64,000 bases of DNA from Symbiodinium natans (taxonomy: Eukaryota; Sar; Dinophyceae; Suessiales; Symbiodiniaceae), in the NCBI GenBank assembly GCA_905221605.1, contig CAJNDS010002418.1:251953-315952 (forward strand). Reading direction: 5' to 3'. How positions within the stretch are numbered: position 1 is the first letter of the stretch; the number at the start of each line of letters is the position of its first letter. The notes below the pieces were generated by a model. It was not told where the DNA came from and made no database searches. It was given only the letters and a program-made list of their open reading frames with translations. Of the stretch, positions 55,647-64,000 are shown one piece after another. The position numbers were made by a program, and so were the translations under genes.

Positions 55647-58525
55647 GCCCGATTCGAGCTTTTTGCCCACCAGCTCAGCAACCTGGACCGGCGTGTTGAC
55701 CAGGAGCAACAGGGTCTACTACTACTACCGATTTTAGGATTGAGGGATACTTGTAGGACCTGGACGGCTTAAGATGTATGATGTGTCAGCCGTGTTTCGA
55801 AGCGAAAGTAGGCTCACCGAATCAGGGCGCATGCGCGCGTGGAACAAGGGCCAACATAGTGTTGTTCGTTCCAATCCCTCCTTGTTCCCGACTCCCTGGA
55901 TGCGTGCTCTTCAGGCTTTCGGGTGTCTAGGCTTTAGGAGTACAGGACTCGGCGAAACTGGAAGGAGCCCAGCGCCGCCTCGAGGTGCAGCAGTCACGTG
56001 CAGTCACGTGCAGTCACGTGCAGTCACGCAGAGTCACGCGGTGCTCGTGCATCTTTATCTTTGCAGCATGCTTTTCGCACGTGGTCCGAAGACCCCCAGT
56101 TTTCTTGGGCAGCTTCAGGCGGAGTCTGCACGCAACGAGGGCTTCCAGAGCTCAATCCAGGCTACGTCGCGTCTCTGAGTTTCCACGGGTGTCGCCTCTT
56201 GAAGTTGCTTGTGATGTGTCAGGGGGCGAAGTTGTAATCGGCAGTTGGCATGGTGAACTTAACACCGCATGTCCATGGCGGGATGCTGTCAGCCGTTATG
56301 CAGGCCACGTTGTCCGGCCTATCAGCCACGGTCTGAGTGAACAGCGTCTGAGACATGGGTGGTTGTCAAAATTAATCCTGTTTGGGGTACCCCAAATATT
56401 AATCAGGTGCCGTATTATGATAGGGACCCAACAAGGGACCATCATTTGACAACCACCCACATGTCTGTCCCTGGCCTGTGATCCGATGCGATCACATGCA
56501 ATTGCAAGTCGTGTTCGCTCAGGAACGTGTGGACACGGGCCATCAAAGGCTCACTGACGAGATCGAAGCCAAGTGCCAGGAGGCCCTCGCTAGTCAGACT
56601 CGATTCGGTGAAGCTCGATCTGGGACTCAGCCATGTTGAGGTCGGCAGTGAACTGTCGAAGCGAGAAGCAGAGAACCAGCAGGCTCAGCGCTTGACTTGC
56701 TAGGTATGGGAGTTGGCAAAAGAGTTGGGAAGACGCTTACATTGGCTTACATGCAACGAATCTGCTGAGGCTCTGTCCAGCCTTTCGAATCGACTGCAGG
56801 ATGTCGAGGCGTGCTACGGTTTTCACAAGAGCCTGGGAGCTGTAATCCATTTCTGCGAGAGAGAGAGGGCGAGAGAGGGTGGGGCGCGCGCTCGCGCGGG
56901 GGGTCACCCCCAAGCCCCCAAGAAAGAAAGAAAGAAAGAAAGAGGGTGAGAGAGGGAGAGAGAGGGAGAGAACAGAAAGAGAGAGATGTGGAGAGATGTG
57001 GTCAAGATGTGCTCTCAACAGTGCGCAGTCGCATGGCGAAGTTGCAGCTCGCGGGCTTCGGGCCTTGGAGCCCTTCATCGAGCGAGTCACCTCCAGGCGC
57101 TCCCCGAACACCACAAAACACCCCCTTTTGAAGTGCGAACCTTTCCTTGTAGGCCGCATTTGTGCCTTTGGCCGCGTTGTGCATTTGTGAAGTTGTACCA
57201 ACATTGTACAAGCGAGTGGCGCGAAGGCTTGAGGACGTCGAGCAGCTGCAGCCGGTGGTGGACAGCATGAGGTCTTCCCCATGTTTATTCCATTTTGCTG
57301 CTTTGCTCCCTCCCAACCCCACCGCCCCCGTCCCCCCATCTTCGACCCTATCAGATCACTGCGTAGTGTCTTTTGCAAGCCAGGTCTGAGCTTTCAGCTT
57401 CAAGTGGGCGTCTAAGACTTTCCGCTTTCACTTAGTCTTGAACTCCAAGACCCGCATCACGGTGCTTGCAAGCTGCACGCACTCTGGAATACTCCCAAGA
57501 ATATCTCGGAAGGTCAGGTCCTGCGCACGGCCATAACAGCAGAAGGCAAACTCATGGAGGCTTTCCGCCACCCTGCGTGCCGTCCTGTGCCATCCCTGTG
57601 CCTGCCTGTGCCATCCTGTGACTTCCTGTGCCTGTTGGATCTCTTGAGCCTCATTTCTGCAACACTTTCTGACTGCGAGCAGGAACGTCTCCAGACTTTG
57701 CGCGAAGACATATGCTCATCCCAGGAGCAGCATCTCACAGTGCTCTGCGATGACATGTGCAGCATTCCTGAGCACATCTGAGCACCGCAGTCTGCAGAGT
57801 GGCTCTTTTGTTGAGGAGTCTGACAGGCTTCGGTTGGTCAAAGACTTGCAGGACCTTCGAGCGAGATCCAGATGTTGCTGCTTGCAAGCCTCTTGATACT
57901 CTTCGATACTTTTCGATGATCTATGTGCGGTCCCGGAGGAGGTGAGGAACGTGGCAGAGGCTGCGACCGTCAGCAGATGTCAGCCTTTGCCGTTTGCTGT
58001 TCCTGCGCCCTCTCAAAAGTTGCTTCTGTCGCAGTGCATGGCTCAAGCCCATGCTGATTTTTCAACTAGTTCACAGGCCCCTCGACAGGCTCATCCAGAC
58101 GTGTCTGCCTGGTAGGTGTAACTATGATTTCAGAGCAGCCGCACCAGTCAGAGTCAGAACTCCCGACTTGTGAACTTCGTGGATTTCAGTGGAAGGTCAA
58201 CTGCCGTCGCTGCTCGGCGAACTCTGTCGTAAAATGGTGGCTGGGATGCACAAAGCCGTGAAAGCCAGCTCTTGTTTGCAACCTTCTTGTACGTGCCAAA
58301 AGTCTCGAAACACTGCCCAGGCATGCGAACAGTCCAAAAGTGCAAAAGCTGGCGAGTTTAGCTGGACCTAAGGTTCCCACTAAGGTTCCCACTAAGGTTC
58401 CCACTAAGGTTCCCACCCCCATCCGCCCCCGACGCCCAAACGCCCAAACCCCGCAAAGCCTATCTGAGCCTGAAGCATTGAATCCCGCGAAGCCTGAAGA
58501 GACTGAGATGGTTGGGTTGTTGTAA
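55647..58525 (+). CDS. Coiled-coil protein, many short exons (SF-assemblin-like?)
   Basis: Successive + strand exons, each after an AG, encode amphipathic helices. 55647 to about 55713: RFELFAHQLSNLDRRVDQEQ. 56113-56175: LQAESARNEGFQSSIQAT. 56523 to about 56607: ERVDTGHQRLTDEIEAKCQE. 56641-56700: VGSELSKREAENQQAQRL. 56704 to about 56810: ELAKELGRRLHWL and ALSSLSNRLQDVEA. 57029-57096: GLRALEPFIERVTS, GC donor. 57213-57271: RVARRLEDVEQLQPVVDSM. 57650-57781: LSDCEQERLQTLREDICSSQ. 57816-57867: DRLRLVKDLQDLRARS. 57909-58115: LFDDLCAVPEEVRNVAEAAT. 58190-58267: LPSLLGELCRKMVAGMHKAV. About 58340-58525: a KVPT repeat and a Pro-rich end. The pattern recalls striated-fibre assemblin proteins of flagellar roots, but that is only a resemblance. 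A TAG at 56701 separates two exons that share a frame with almost no gap. Confidence 0.5.
55988..56031. repeat. (CAGTCACGTG)n 10-bp repeat
   Basis: Four copies, each containing the palindrome CACGTG, probably in an intron. Confidence 0.85.
56351..56466. mobile_element. MITE- or introner-like element with terminal inverted repeats
   Basis: AGACATGGGTGGTTGTCAAA (56351-56370) is matched by TTTGACAACCACCC-(CA)-ATGTCT at 56445-56466, one two-base insertion apart. The 116-bp element holds an internal perfect palindrome, TTTGGGGTACCCCAAA. It codes for nothing and lies in the intron before the exon at 56523. Size, inverted ends and intronic position fit a miniature inverted-repeat transposon, possibly an introner. 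No clear target-site duplication is visible. Confidence 0.7.
56925..56975. repeat. GAAA/GAGAGAG purine run
   Basis: Five GAAA units followed by GAGAGGGAGAGAGAGG. Non-coding simple repeat. Confidence 0.85.
58370..58418. repeat. 12-bp in-frame repeat encoding KVPT
   Basis: Four copies of AAGGTTCCCACT in the + strand open frame give KVPT four times. The unit length is a multiple of three, so copy-number change would not break the frame. Confidence 0.85.
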
Positions 58526-59890
58526 GGATCGGCACCCCTGGATGCTCGTCAGGACGAGGCGGGCGAAGCCCTGGCATCTTCGCACGCCGTAGAGTCGCAG
58601 AGTCGCAGAGTCGTAGAGTCGTAGAGTAGAGTCCTCATGCCTGAGGAGTCTGCTGCTCTGCCTGCCTGTCCTCGGCTTGGAGGCCCGAGAGCCGCGGACC
58701 CGATGGCCCCTGCGAAGAGAGCGAACCTGTGCTCTCAGGCGACTGTGCTTGAGGGCCGATCAGATCGTGTCGTGGTGGCACAGTAGGTGGCGGCACCGTT
58801 GTGGGCTGTTTAGACACTGACCCTCGCGCTGGCATGCACTGACCAGCCCCAGTCCAGCCCCCGGTACTTTGTTGGTTTTAAGGTGCGGCTTCAGTGATCG
58901 TTTCAGCAGATGGCTCCTCCCAAGGCTCTGGCGAGTGTTCGTAGCTTCTTCCTTGGAGCCTCGACTCCTCGACTCATCCAGGATTGGTCAGAAGCCAAAG
59001 GTGGTGGGCACCCAAAGCTCCTCCCGATGAGAGTCGGCCACAGCCCTTGGCACACACAGGCGGGGTGCCCCTTCTGAACTCTGGACCCATGGGTCAGACG
59101 TGGGTCGGACATGAGACATGAGACATGAGACATGGTCAGGCACCATCAATCCGCTAAGCTGCTACGACACCTTGGCCAAAGCTGCAGCCTTGGTCAGCAC
59201 GGAGCCACCAGAAGCCTTGGAAGCCACGCGAAGCCTTGGAAGTCCAAGCTGAGGCAGAGATTCCATGCATCAACTTTGCCAAAGTCGCCTGCAAGCCATG
59301 GCAAGCTGCAGAGTGCAGCTGCGATGAGAAGCCGGCAGCCTAGTGCCTTCATTGGGTGACCGTGTTCTTAGTCGCCCCTCTCCTCGCTCGTCTCTGGCAC
59401 GCGTGCACAGGAACCCGATCTGCGTGACGGACATGGCGCAAAGATCATCGGCAGCATCCCCTGCCGATGGACGCTCCGCCATCGCCACGCAGCATGTGTC
59501 CAGGCGGAAGTGGCGAGCGGAAATGGCATGCAAGCTTCAACTTAAGCATGTGGACGATGTTTTGTTCGAGCCAGAAGTTTGGTTTCATGTAATTTGGCTG
59601 TACTTCGACTGACTTAGGCATGCTGCCCAAAGCTGGCGCCAGACAAAGCTGAGTGAAGTCTCCTCCATCTTGCTGTTAAGGTGTAGGAGCTGTGCAGATG
59701 TTTCACAAACCAATCGATGACCCGGCGGCCCACGGGGAAGCTCTGCTCACAACAATCTGCATGTCACACAAGACGAGTGGCATCAAATGGCAGCTTGGTG
59801 CAGCGAACATCAGCGAGCGGTGCAAACATGCTGCGATGTGCTGCAATTTGTTTGTAGCTGTTCGAGAAGTGAGAGAGCCGGCCTGTTAAT
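58526..59890. other. Stretch with weak exon candidates only
   Basis: Contains short tandem runs (GTCGCAGAGTCGTAGAG near 58595; GACATGAGACATGAG near 59110). A frame at about 59432-59611 (MAQRSSAASPADGRSAIATQ, ending in a hydrophobic stretch) might be an exon. Nothing firm. Confidence 0.35.
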
Positions 59891-61422
59891 GTGACCTTGG
59901 AGGCCGCTTCCGAGCAAGCCAAAGAGCTCACAAATGCCCTAGCTGCCGGGAAGGAGGCATGGCGGAGCTTTTTTCAGAATCGGTTGACTGGACTGCCAGG
60001 CCATATCCAGGCTACAAACCCCCGCTCCAAGCCATTTGTCCCTCTAGCTTGCTCGTGCTGGGGTGTTGATGCAGAGAGTGAGAGCAATGTCCCCTTTTCA
60101 GGAGGATGCCCGCGCGCTGGAGCGGCTGCGACAAGAGGCAGCGGCCAACCACAGGAACCTCCAAGCGGTGGAGGCCTTCGCGCACGTTCTTACCTTGCCC
60201 ATTGATGGTTTTTGTTGTTCGTCTTTTGGCGCAAACCCTCCGTTCAGGCTCGTCTGCATGACTTGCGAACTGGAACAGCTGGAGGCCCCAGTGCCAGGTT
60301 CGTCTCGTTGAGTTGACCTCTATGCCTCCATTGACAGCACCAATTTTTTGCGCCTTTTCGCTGCCCGCGCTTAGCCGCTTGCCGAGCCCAGGCTGCCAAT
60401 CTACAAGGCACAGATCCCTTGGACAACGTTGACAGAGTGAGATGCACGGAGGTTTTAAGAAGCCGCATGATACAACATGTGCCTTTCGGAGGTTCCGAGC
60501 AGCGACTCGAAGACATGTTCAGACAAGAGTCCGCATCCGGGAGGGCCGGAGTCAATCTGAATGTGTCCGGGTTTTTGCGGGCTCTGTGGGTTTTCATATG
60601 AGACTCTAAGGCTGCACAGTGCCACTGACAAAGCCTTCGCGCAGGCTCGTAGTGCCACTTTTCCTGCTTGCAGAGCATCACGTGCGAGCTGTCTGACGTG
60701 TGCAAGTCTTACTTTCGACATTGAGTAGCTTGGTTTCTCCTATGGGCCGGGATAGTTCGTTTTGTTTTCGGTCTCCAGGAAAGCTGTGGGCCTCGGTCGG
60801 TTTGCCTTCCAGATTTTCCCAAAAGCGCCTAGGGGGAAACCATCAGAAGGCCTCCGCGCTCTTCGGGCTGACATGCGCACTACATGCAGTATCGACAGTG
60901 TCGACGTGCAAACAGGTGTACGCATGTGCAAACCTGGCCTTGAGCCACGTTAGGATGATCTGCACGGCAGTCTGCGGGGCCTCGGCGAAATTCGCGATTA
61001 AGAGGGGCTACTGTACTTCTGCTGCGTGCAGGGTGGCTTTGACGTGTACGATGGCATCTGATAGATTTCACCCTCCATGTTAGTTAAGCTTGTGCCGTGA
61101 CGATCCTTCAGTCGCAAGTGTGACAGAGATGTGAGTGAGCATGTTGCAGGATCAGGCAGCCAGTGTCTCAGTTCACTCTTTGTTCAAAGCCTTGAGCAAA
61201 GGGACAAAGGGTTGGCCTGCATGGTACTCTGCTCGCAATTGCAGCCCAGGTCAGCAAGAAACTGGAAGGCGAATTGTATGTGCAAATCGGAGCAGTGACT
61301 GCGGAGATCAAGGAACGCTTCCCGTGCACCATTATTGGGTGATTCCACTTCCGCCACAGCCACCAAAGGAGCTGAAGTCCGTGTCGATGGACAGCTCGGA
61401 GAAGCCGCGCTTCCAGCCTTAG
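59891..61422 (+). CDS. Further coiled-coil exons
   Basis: About 59891-59990 reads LEAASEQAKELTNALAAGKE. 60102-60173 reads EDARALERLRQEAAANHRNL before a GC donor. About 60414-60595 reads LDNVDRVRCTEVLRSRMIQH and SEQRLEDMFRQESASG. 61245-61342 reads VSKKLEGELYVQIGAVTAEI and stops. 61369-61422 reads ELKSVSMDSSEKPRFQP and stops, a possible C-terminus. The helical, Glu/Ala/Arg/Leu-rich style continues that of the 55.6-58.5 kb exons, so both groups may form one gene or two neighbouring paralogues. Confidence 0.45.
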
Positions 61423-61840
61423 TGGAGTTCCGCCTGCTCTGCATCTTCTCTGGGACCGAGGCTCCGTGTCGTCGAGCAGGAATTCTCGACCTTGGCAGAA
61501 GCGCTTGAGAGGGTCAAGGGGCAGGCGTGGACTGGCAGATTTTTGCTGAGCATGTTGAGAAATCTGGCTCTCACTGCGCTCAGGGCATCTCGCATGAATG
61601 GAAGATCCCTCACTGTCTTCGGAGGCTTCGTTACCTCTCCCTGCCGCAGACTCAGGTCGGGAATTCTCGCATGTCAATGGCTCCAGCTTCTTTGCCGAGG
61701 CTTGGAGAGCCCGGCTTGTGGATGGACTCGGAGCGCTTTTACTTGGGCGGGTTGGGTCCGCTGGGAGCTCGGTGTATTCAGCTCTGTTCGGGACAAGCTG
61801 CTCTTCCCACCTTGGTGCATGTGGCTGGAGTGCTGCTCGC

Positions 61841-62194
61841 ATGATGCAAAGAATTGGAGTATTCGAGCCTTCTGCGCCGTGAGAGGAAACACCTCCCGCA
61901 AGGTCTGAGAGAGCACTTGCAGCCACTAGTGTGCGTCGGCCCTGATGGACACCGATCGACATGCATCCACACTCCGTCCCAGCTGCCATGTGCGCACTGG
62001 CTCCCAAGAGTATGAGCCTTGAAGCCTTGCACGCTCGTGTTGTGAGCCAGGGTTCTGAGAAGGGGCTTGCGTGCATGGGGTGAAGCATGGTGAAGCGCTT
62101 GCAAAGTGGGAGCTGCTTCGTGCATGATGACAAGAATTGGAGTATTCGAGCCTACTGCGCCGTGAGAAGAAACACCTCCCGCAAGGTCTGAGAG
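61841..62194. repeat. ~70-bp direct duplication, ~282 bp apart
   Basis: 61841-61912 and 62123-62194 share GAATTGGAGTATTCGAGCCT and CACCTCCCGCAAGGTCTGAG with few differences. This indicates a local segmental duplication. The 321-codon - strand frame through here gains part of its length from it. Confidence 0.85.
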
Positions 62195-62589
62195 CCTAGC
62201 AGCTTGAAGTTGATTTGAATTGAATTGTTGGTGATGGACACGTCCATTCGCGGTCCCTTCGCAATGCCATTCTGCGCTGCTTGTGTTGCGCATGTCTGGA
62301 ATGTGGCATAATGTGGCTACCGGTGCAGGGCAAGCTCGATGCTTTCTGGAACATGCTCTGTCTGCGTGCTCTGGGCATTCTCTGAGAGCATGCCGTGAGA
62401 GGTATGCTGTGAGTCACGTGAGGGTATCCTCGGAGAGTATGCTGAAGCACTGAGGCTGGAGATACGGTTCTATGCCAAAGGGCTTCGAGGTGGTGACGGG
62501 TGAGACGCCTAGAAAAGGATGACTCGGCAAAAGGGCGGTGCAAGCCTGAGCGCAGTGGGTTATGAATTCGGAGGCAATGCTCGCTGGCG

Positions 62590-63251
62590 TTGCGTCTGCC
62601 TTCGGAGGCGCGATCCAAGTTCCGAGAACCTGGCTTACTTGAGTTAGTCTTTTTTGCTCACAAGCTGTCTCATCCAAAGCAAAAGGCCGCCGTGAAACTT
62701 GCCCTGCCCATGATGGTGGACCTCAGCGCCAGCCTGGCATGGGCACATGCATGTTTCCGCCCCGCCATGATGTCATCGGAGTGCCTTTGCAGGTTGCCGG
62801 GCGGACGCTGCGAGCTGGTCAAACCACAGATCCTGAAGGCCACGGGGGCGAGAGACTAGCGACATTGAACGGGTTCCACTTTAGCGAGGCACAGACTGCA
62901 TCACCTGGCTTGCGGAGTCCCTGGGCCTCCTGGAAGATCACCTGGTGCGGAACATTGCGGAATTCTGTTCGGAACGCTGCGGCACTCAGCATCGGCAGCC
63001 CTTGGCCTTCGCCTTCCGCCAGGCTGATGAGGGTGCCGACTTGCTCCTGGCGGCCGAGCTTCCGTGGGACTCCAATGGTTGAGCGAAGTCCTTGCAAAGG
63101 CACCTACAGGGGCACCAACCTTCAGGCTGTTGGCAGCACCGGCTCTGCTGGCCAACACGAGCTGTGCAACGCTGTCGCCTCCGAGCACCCGAGGCCAAGC
63201 GACTTTGACTTGCAGCCATCTTGTGATATCTTGTGGCATGTCTTGCCTTGA
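62590..63251 (+). CDS. Exons of an unknown protein near the window end
   Basis: About 62610-62760 reads LELVFFAHKLSHPKQKAAVK, then LALPMMVDLSASLAWAHACF. 62895-63082 reads WLAESLGLLEDHLVRNIAEF, then ADEGADLLLAAELPWDSNG and TGA; this is the clearest exon. 63100-63251 reads GQHELCNAVASEHPRPSDFD to TGA. Each starts after an AG-type site. The leucine-rich helices look globular. I do not recognise the family. The frame at 63253-63560 is open on both strands and is left undecided. Confidence 0.45.
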
Positions 63252-64000
63252 TGGTGCCGATGTTGCCAGATGACCTGTGCCCTTCCGACATCACAGAGGA
63301 GGCAACGGTAGTTCGGCAGTTGAGATATGTCGAGTGCCCAGCTGTCCTCAGAAACTGCTGGAACTGGACTCCTGGGCAGGCTCTGGGAACTGACCCGACA
63401 CTTGCAGCATTGTCGCTCGGGCCCATGCCCTTCGACAGGTTTCAGGAGAATGACTGTCTTGTCCCAACTTTGCATGACTTGACCATTCGAGAAGGTCAGC
63501 ACCTCGAACCAGAGATTCGCGTGGCGTGGCGCCGGCAAAGTTGCAACCAACTCCTGCTCTAGTCCTACAGTAGAGTCCTACAAGCCGCGAAGTCAGTGGA
63601 TGCAGGTTCCGATACGAGGGAACGAAGCCGTGCAGTGAGGACCTCAAAGTGAGGCTTCTGTGCTTCTCAAAAAGGCTGAAACAGGCTGGCACGAGTAGGA
63701 ACGTATTGCATGGCTCAGGTCGGCTGCGGCGCTGCCCACTCTTTTGGGGCAGACCGAGCAGCCCAGCCCCATCCCCATTCCGGCAGATCCCCATTCGGGC
63801 TTGGAAAGCTTTGGTCTGCGTATGCCTTTGCCTCAGGCGGGGTGTTTGCCCTGCGCAGCTCCTGGGGCGCTTCGTGCCCTCTTCCGGTGAGCAAGGCGCA
63901 GGGCCTCGGAATGCAGAGCATGCGACATTATGCGGCATCTTGTGAGCCATGTTGAGCCTGCAGGCCTCCAATCCATTCGAGGAGCAGTTCTCGCCCTTGG
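63252..64000. other. Window end, undecided
   Basis: Both strands carry open frames (+ 63233-63562, - 63122-63550, - 63348-63971) and none has a known motif. A gene may continue beyond the window. Confidence 0.3.

Noticed and set aside
61168-62133. 321-codon open frame on the - strand
   Set aside because: No motif or acceptor-defined start. It crosses the 70-bp duplication and lies opposite coding-like + strand exons.

Overview
This window looks like nuclear DNA of a dinoflagellate, probably a Symbiodiniaceae/Suessiales-type alga. No single locus proves this. The arguments are: (1) coding sequence comes as many short exons separated by introns of roughly 70-550 bases. In the one gene I could splice completely, donors are GT (6), GC (3) and GA (1), all with AG acceptors, a mixture typical of dinoflagellates. 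(2) Every gene I can assign lies on the + strand, which fits the long one-way gene clusters of these genomes. (3) Telomere-like CCCTAAA (TTTAGGG) motifs are scattered through the window. (4) Low-complexity sequence, minisatellites and broken transposons are abundant. Most long open frames are not genes. I assigned exons by protein resemblance, acceptor/donor sites and phase, so most gene boundaries are approximate.

Layout. 0-2.7 kb: a frameshifted transposase-like gene with a C2H2 zinc finger. 2.7-8.2 kb: a repeat block holding a 198-211 bp tandem repeat, an AT-rich ~190 bp satellite, long degenerate telomere-like arrays, a ~90 bp repeat and a striking fold-back array. 11.0-12.8 kb: remains of a major-facilitator (organic cation/SLC22-like) transporter. 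14.6-15.3 kb: a PDZ domain split over five exons. 15.4 kb: a possible membrane-anchored N-terminus. 17.7-22.9 kb: Gly/Cys-rich, Pro-rich and Gln-rich exons, interrupted by an AT-rich island (19.6-20.7 kb). 23.0-27.0 kb: two further PDZ units and associated exons. 28.9-29.5 kb: a Lys/Glu- and Pro-rich terminal exon. 32.2-35.4 kb: a 2-oxoglutarate/Fe(II) oxygenase of the isopenicillin N synthase type. 36-41.8 kb: mostly minisatellites, palindromic repeats and microsatellites. 42.6-45.7 kb: exons of unknown genes and a U-box (NOSIP-like) fragment. 48.1-51.8 kb: the best gene of the window. 52.9-61.4 kb: exons rich in coiled coil, with a MITE-like element in an intron. 62.6-63.3 kb: exons of an unknown protein running towards the window end.

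The main result is the gene at 48089-51844. Eleven exons splice into an uninterrupted 519-codon frame that joins an N-terminal cyclic-nucleotide-binding domain to a complete PPDK/PEP-synthase regulatory protein (DUF299 kinase/pyrophosphorylase). This suggests second-messenger or ligand control of the enzyme that switches pyruvate phosphate dikinase on and off. The inference rests on domain recognition only and needs transcript and biochemical proof. The other genes show no obvious shared pathway; dinoflagellate neighbours are often co-oriented but functionally unrelated.
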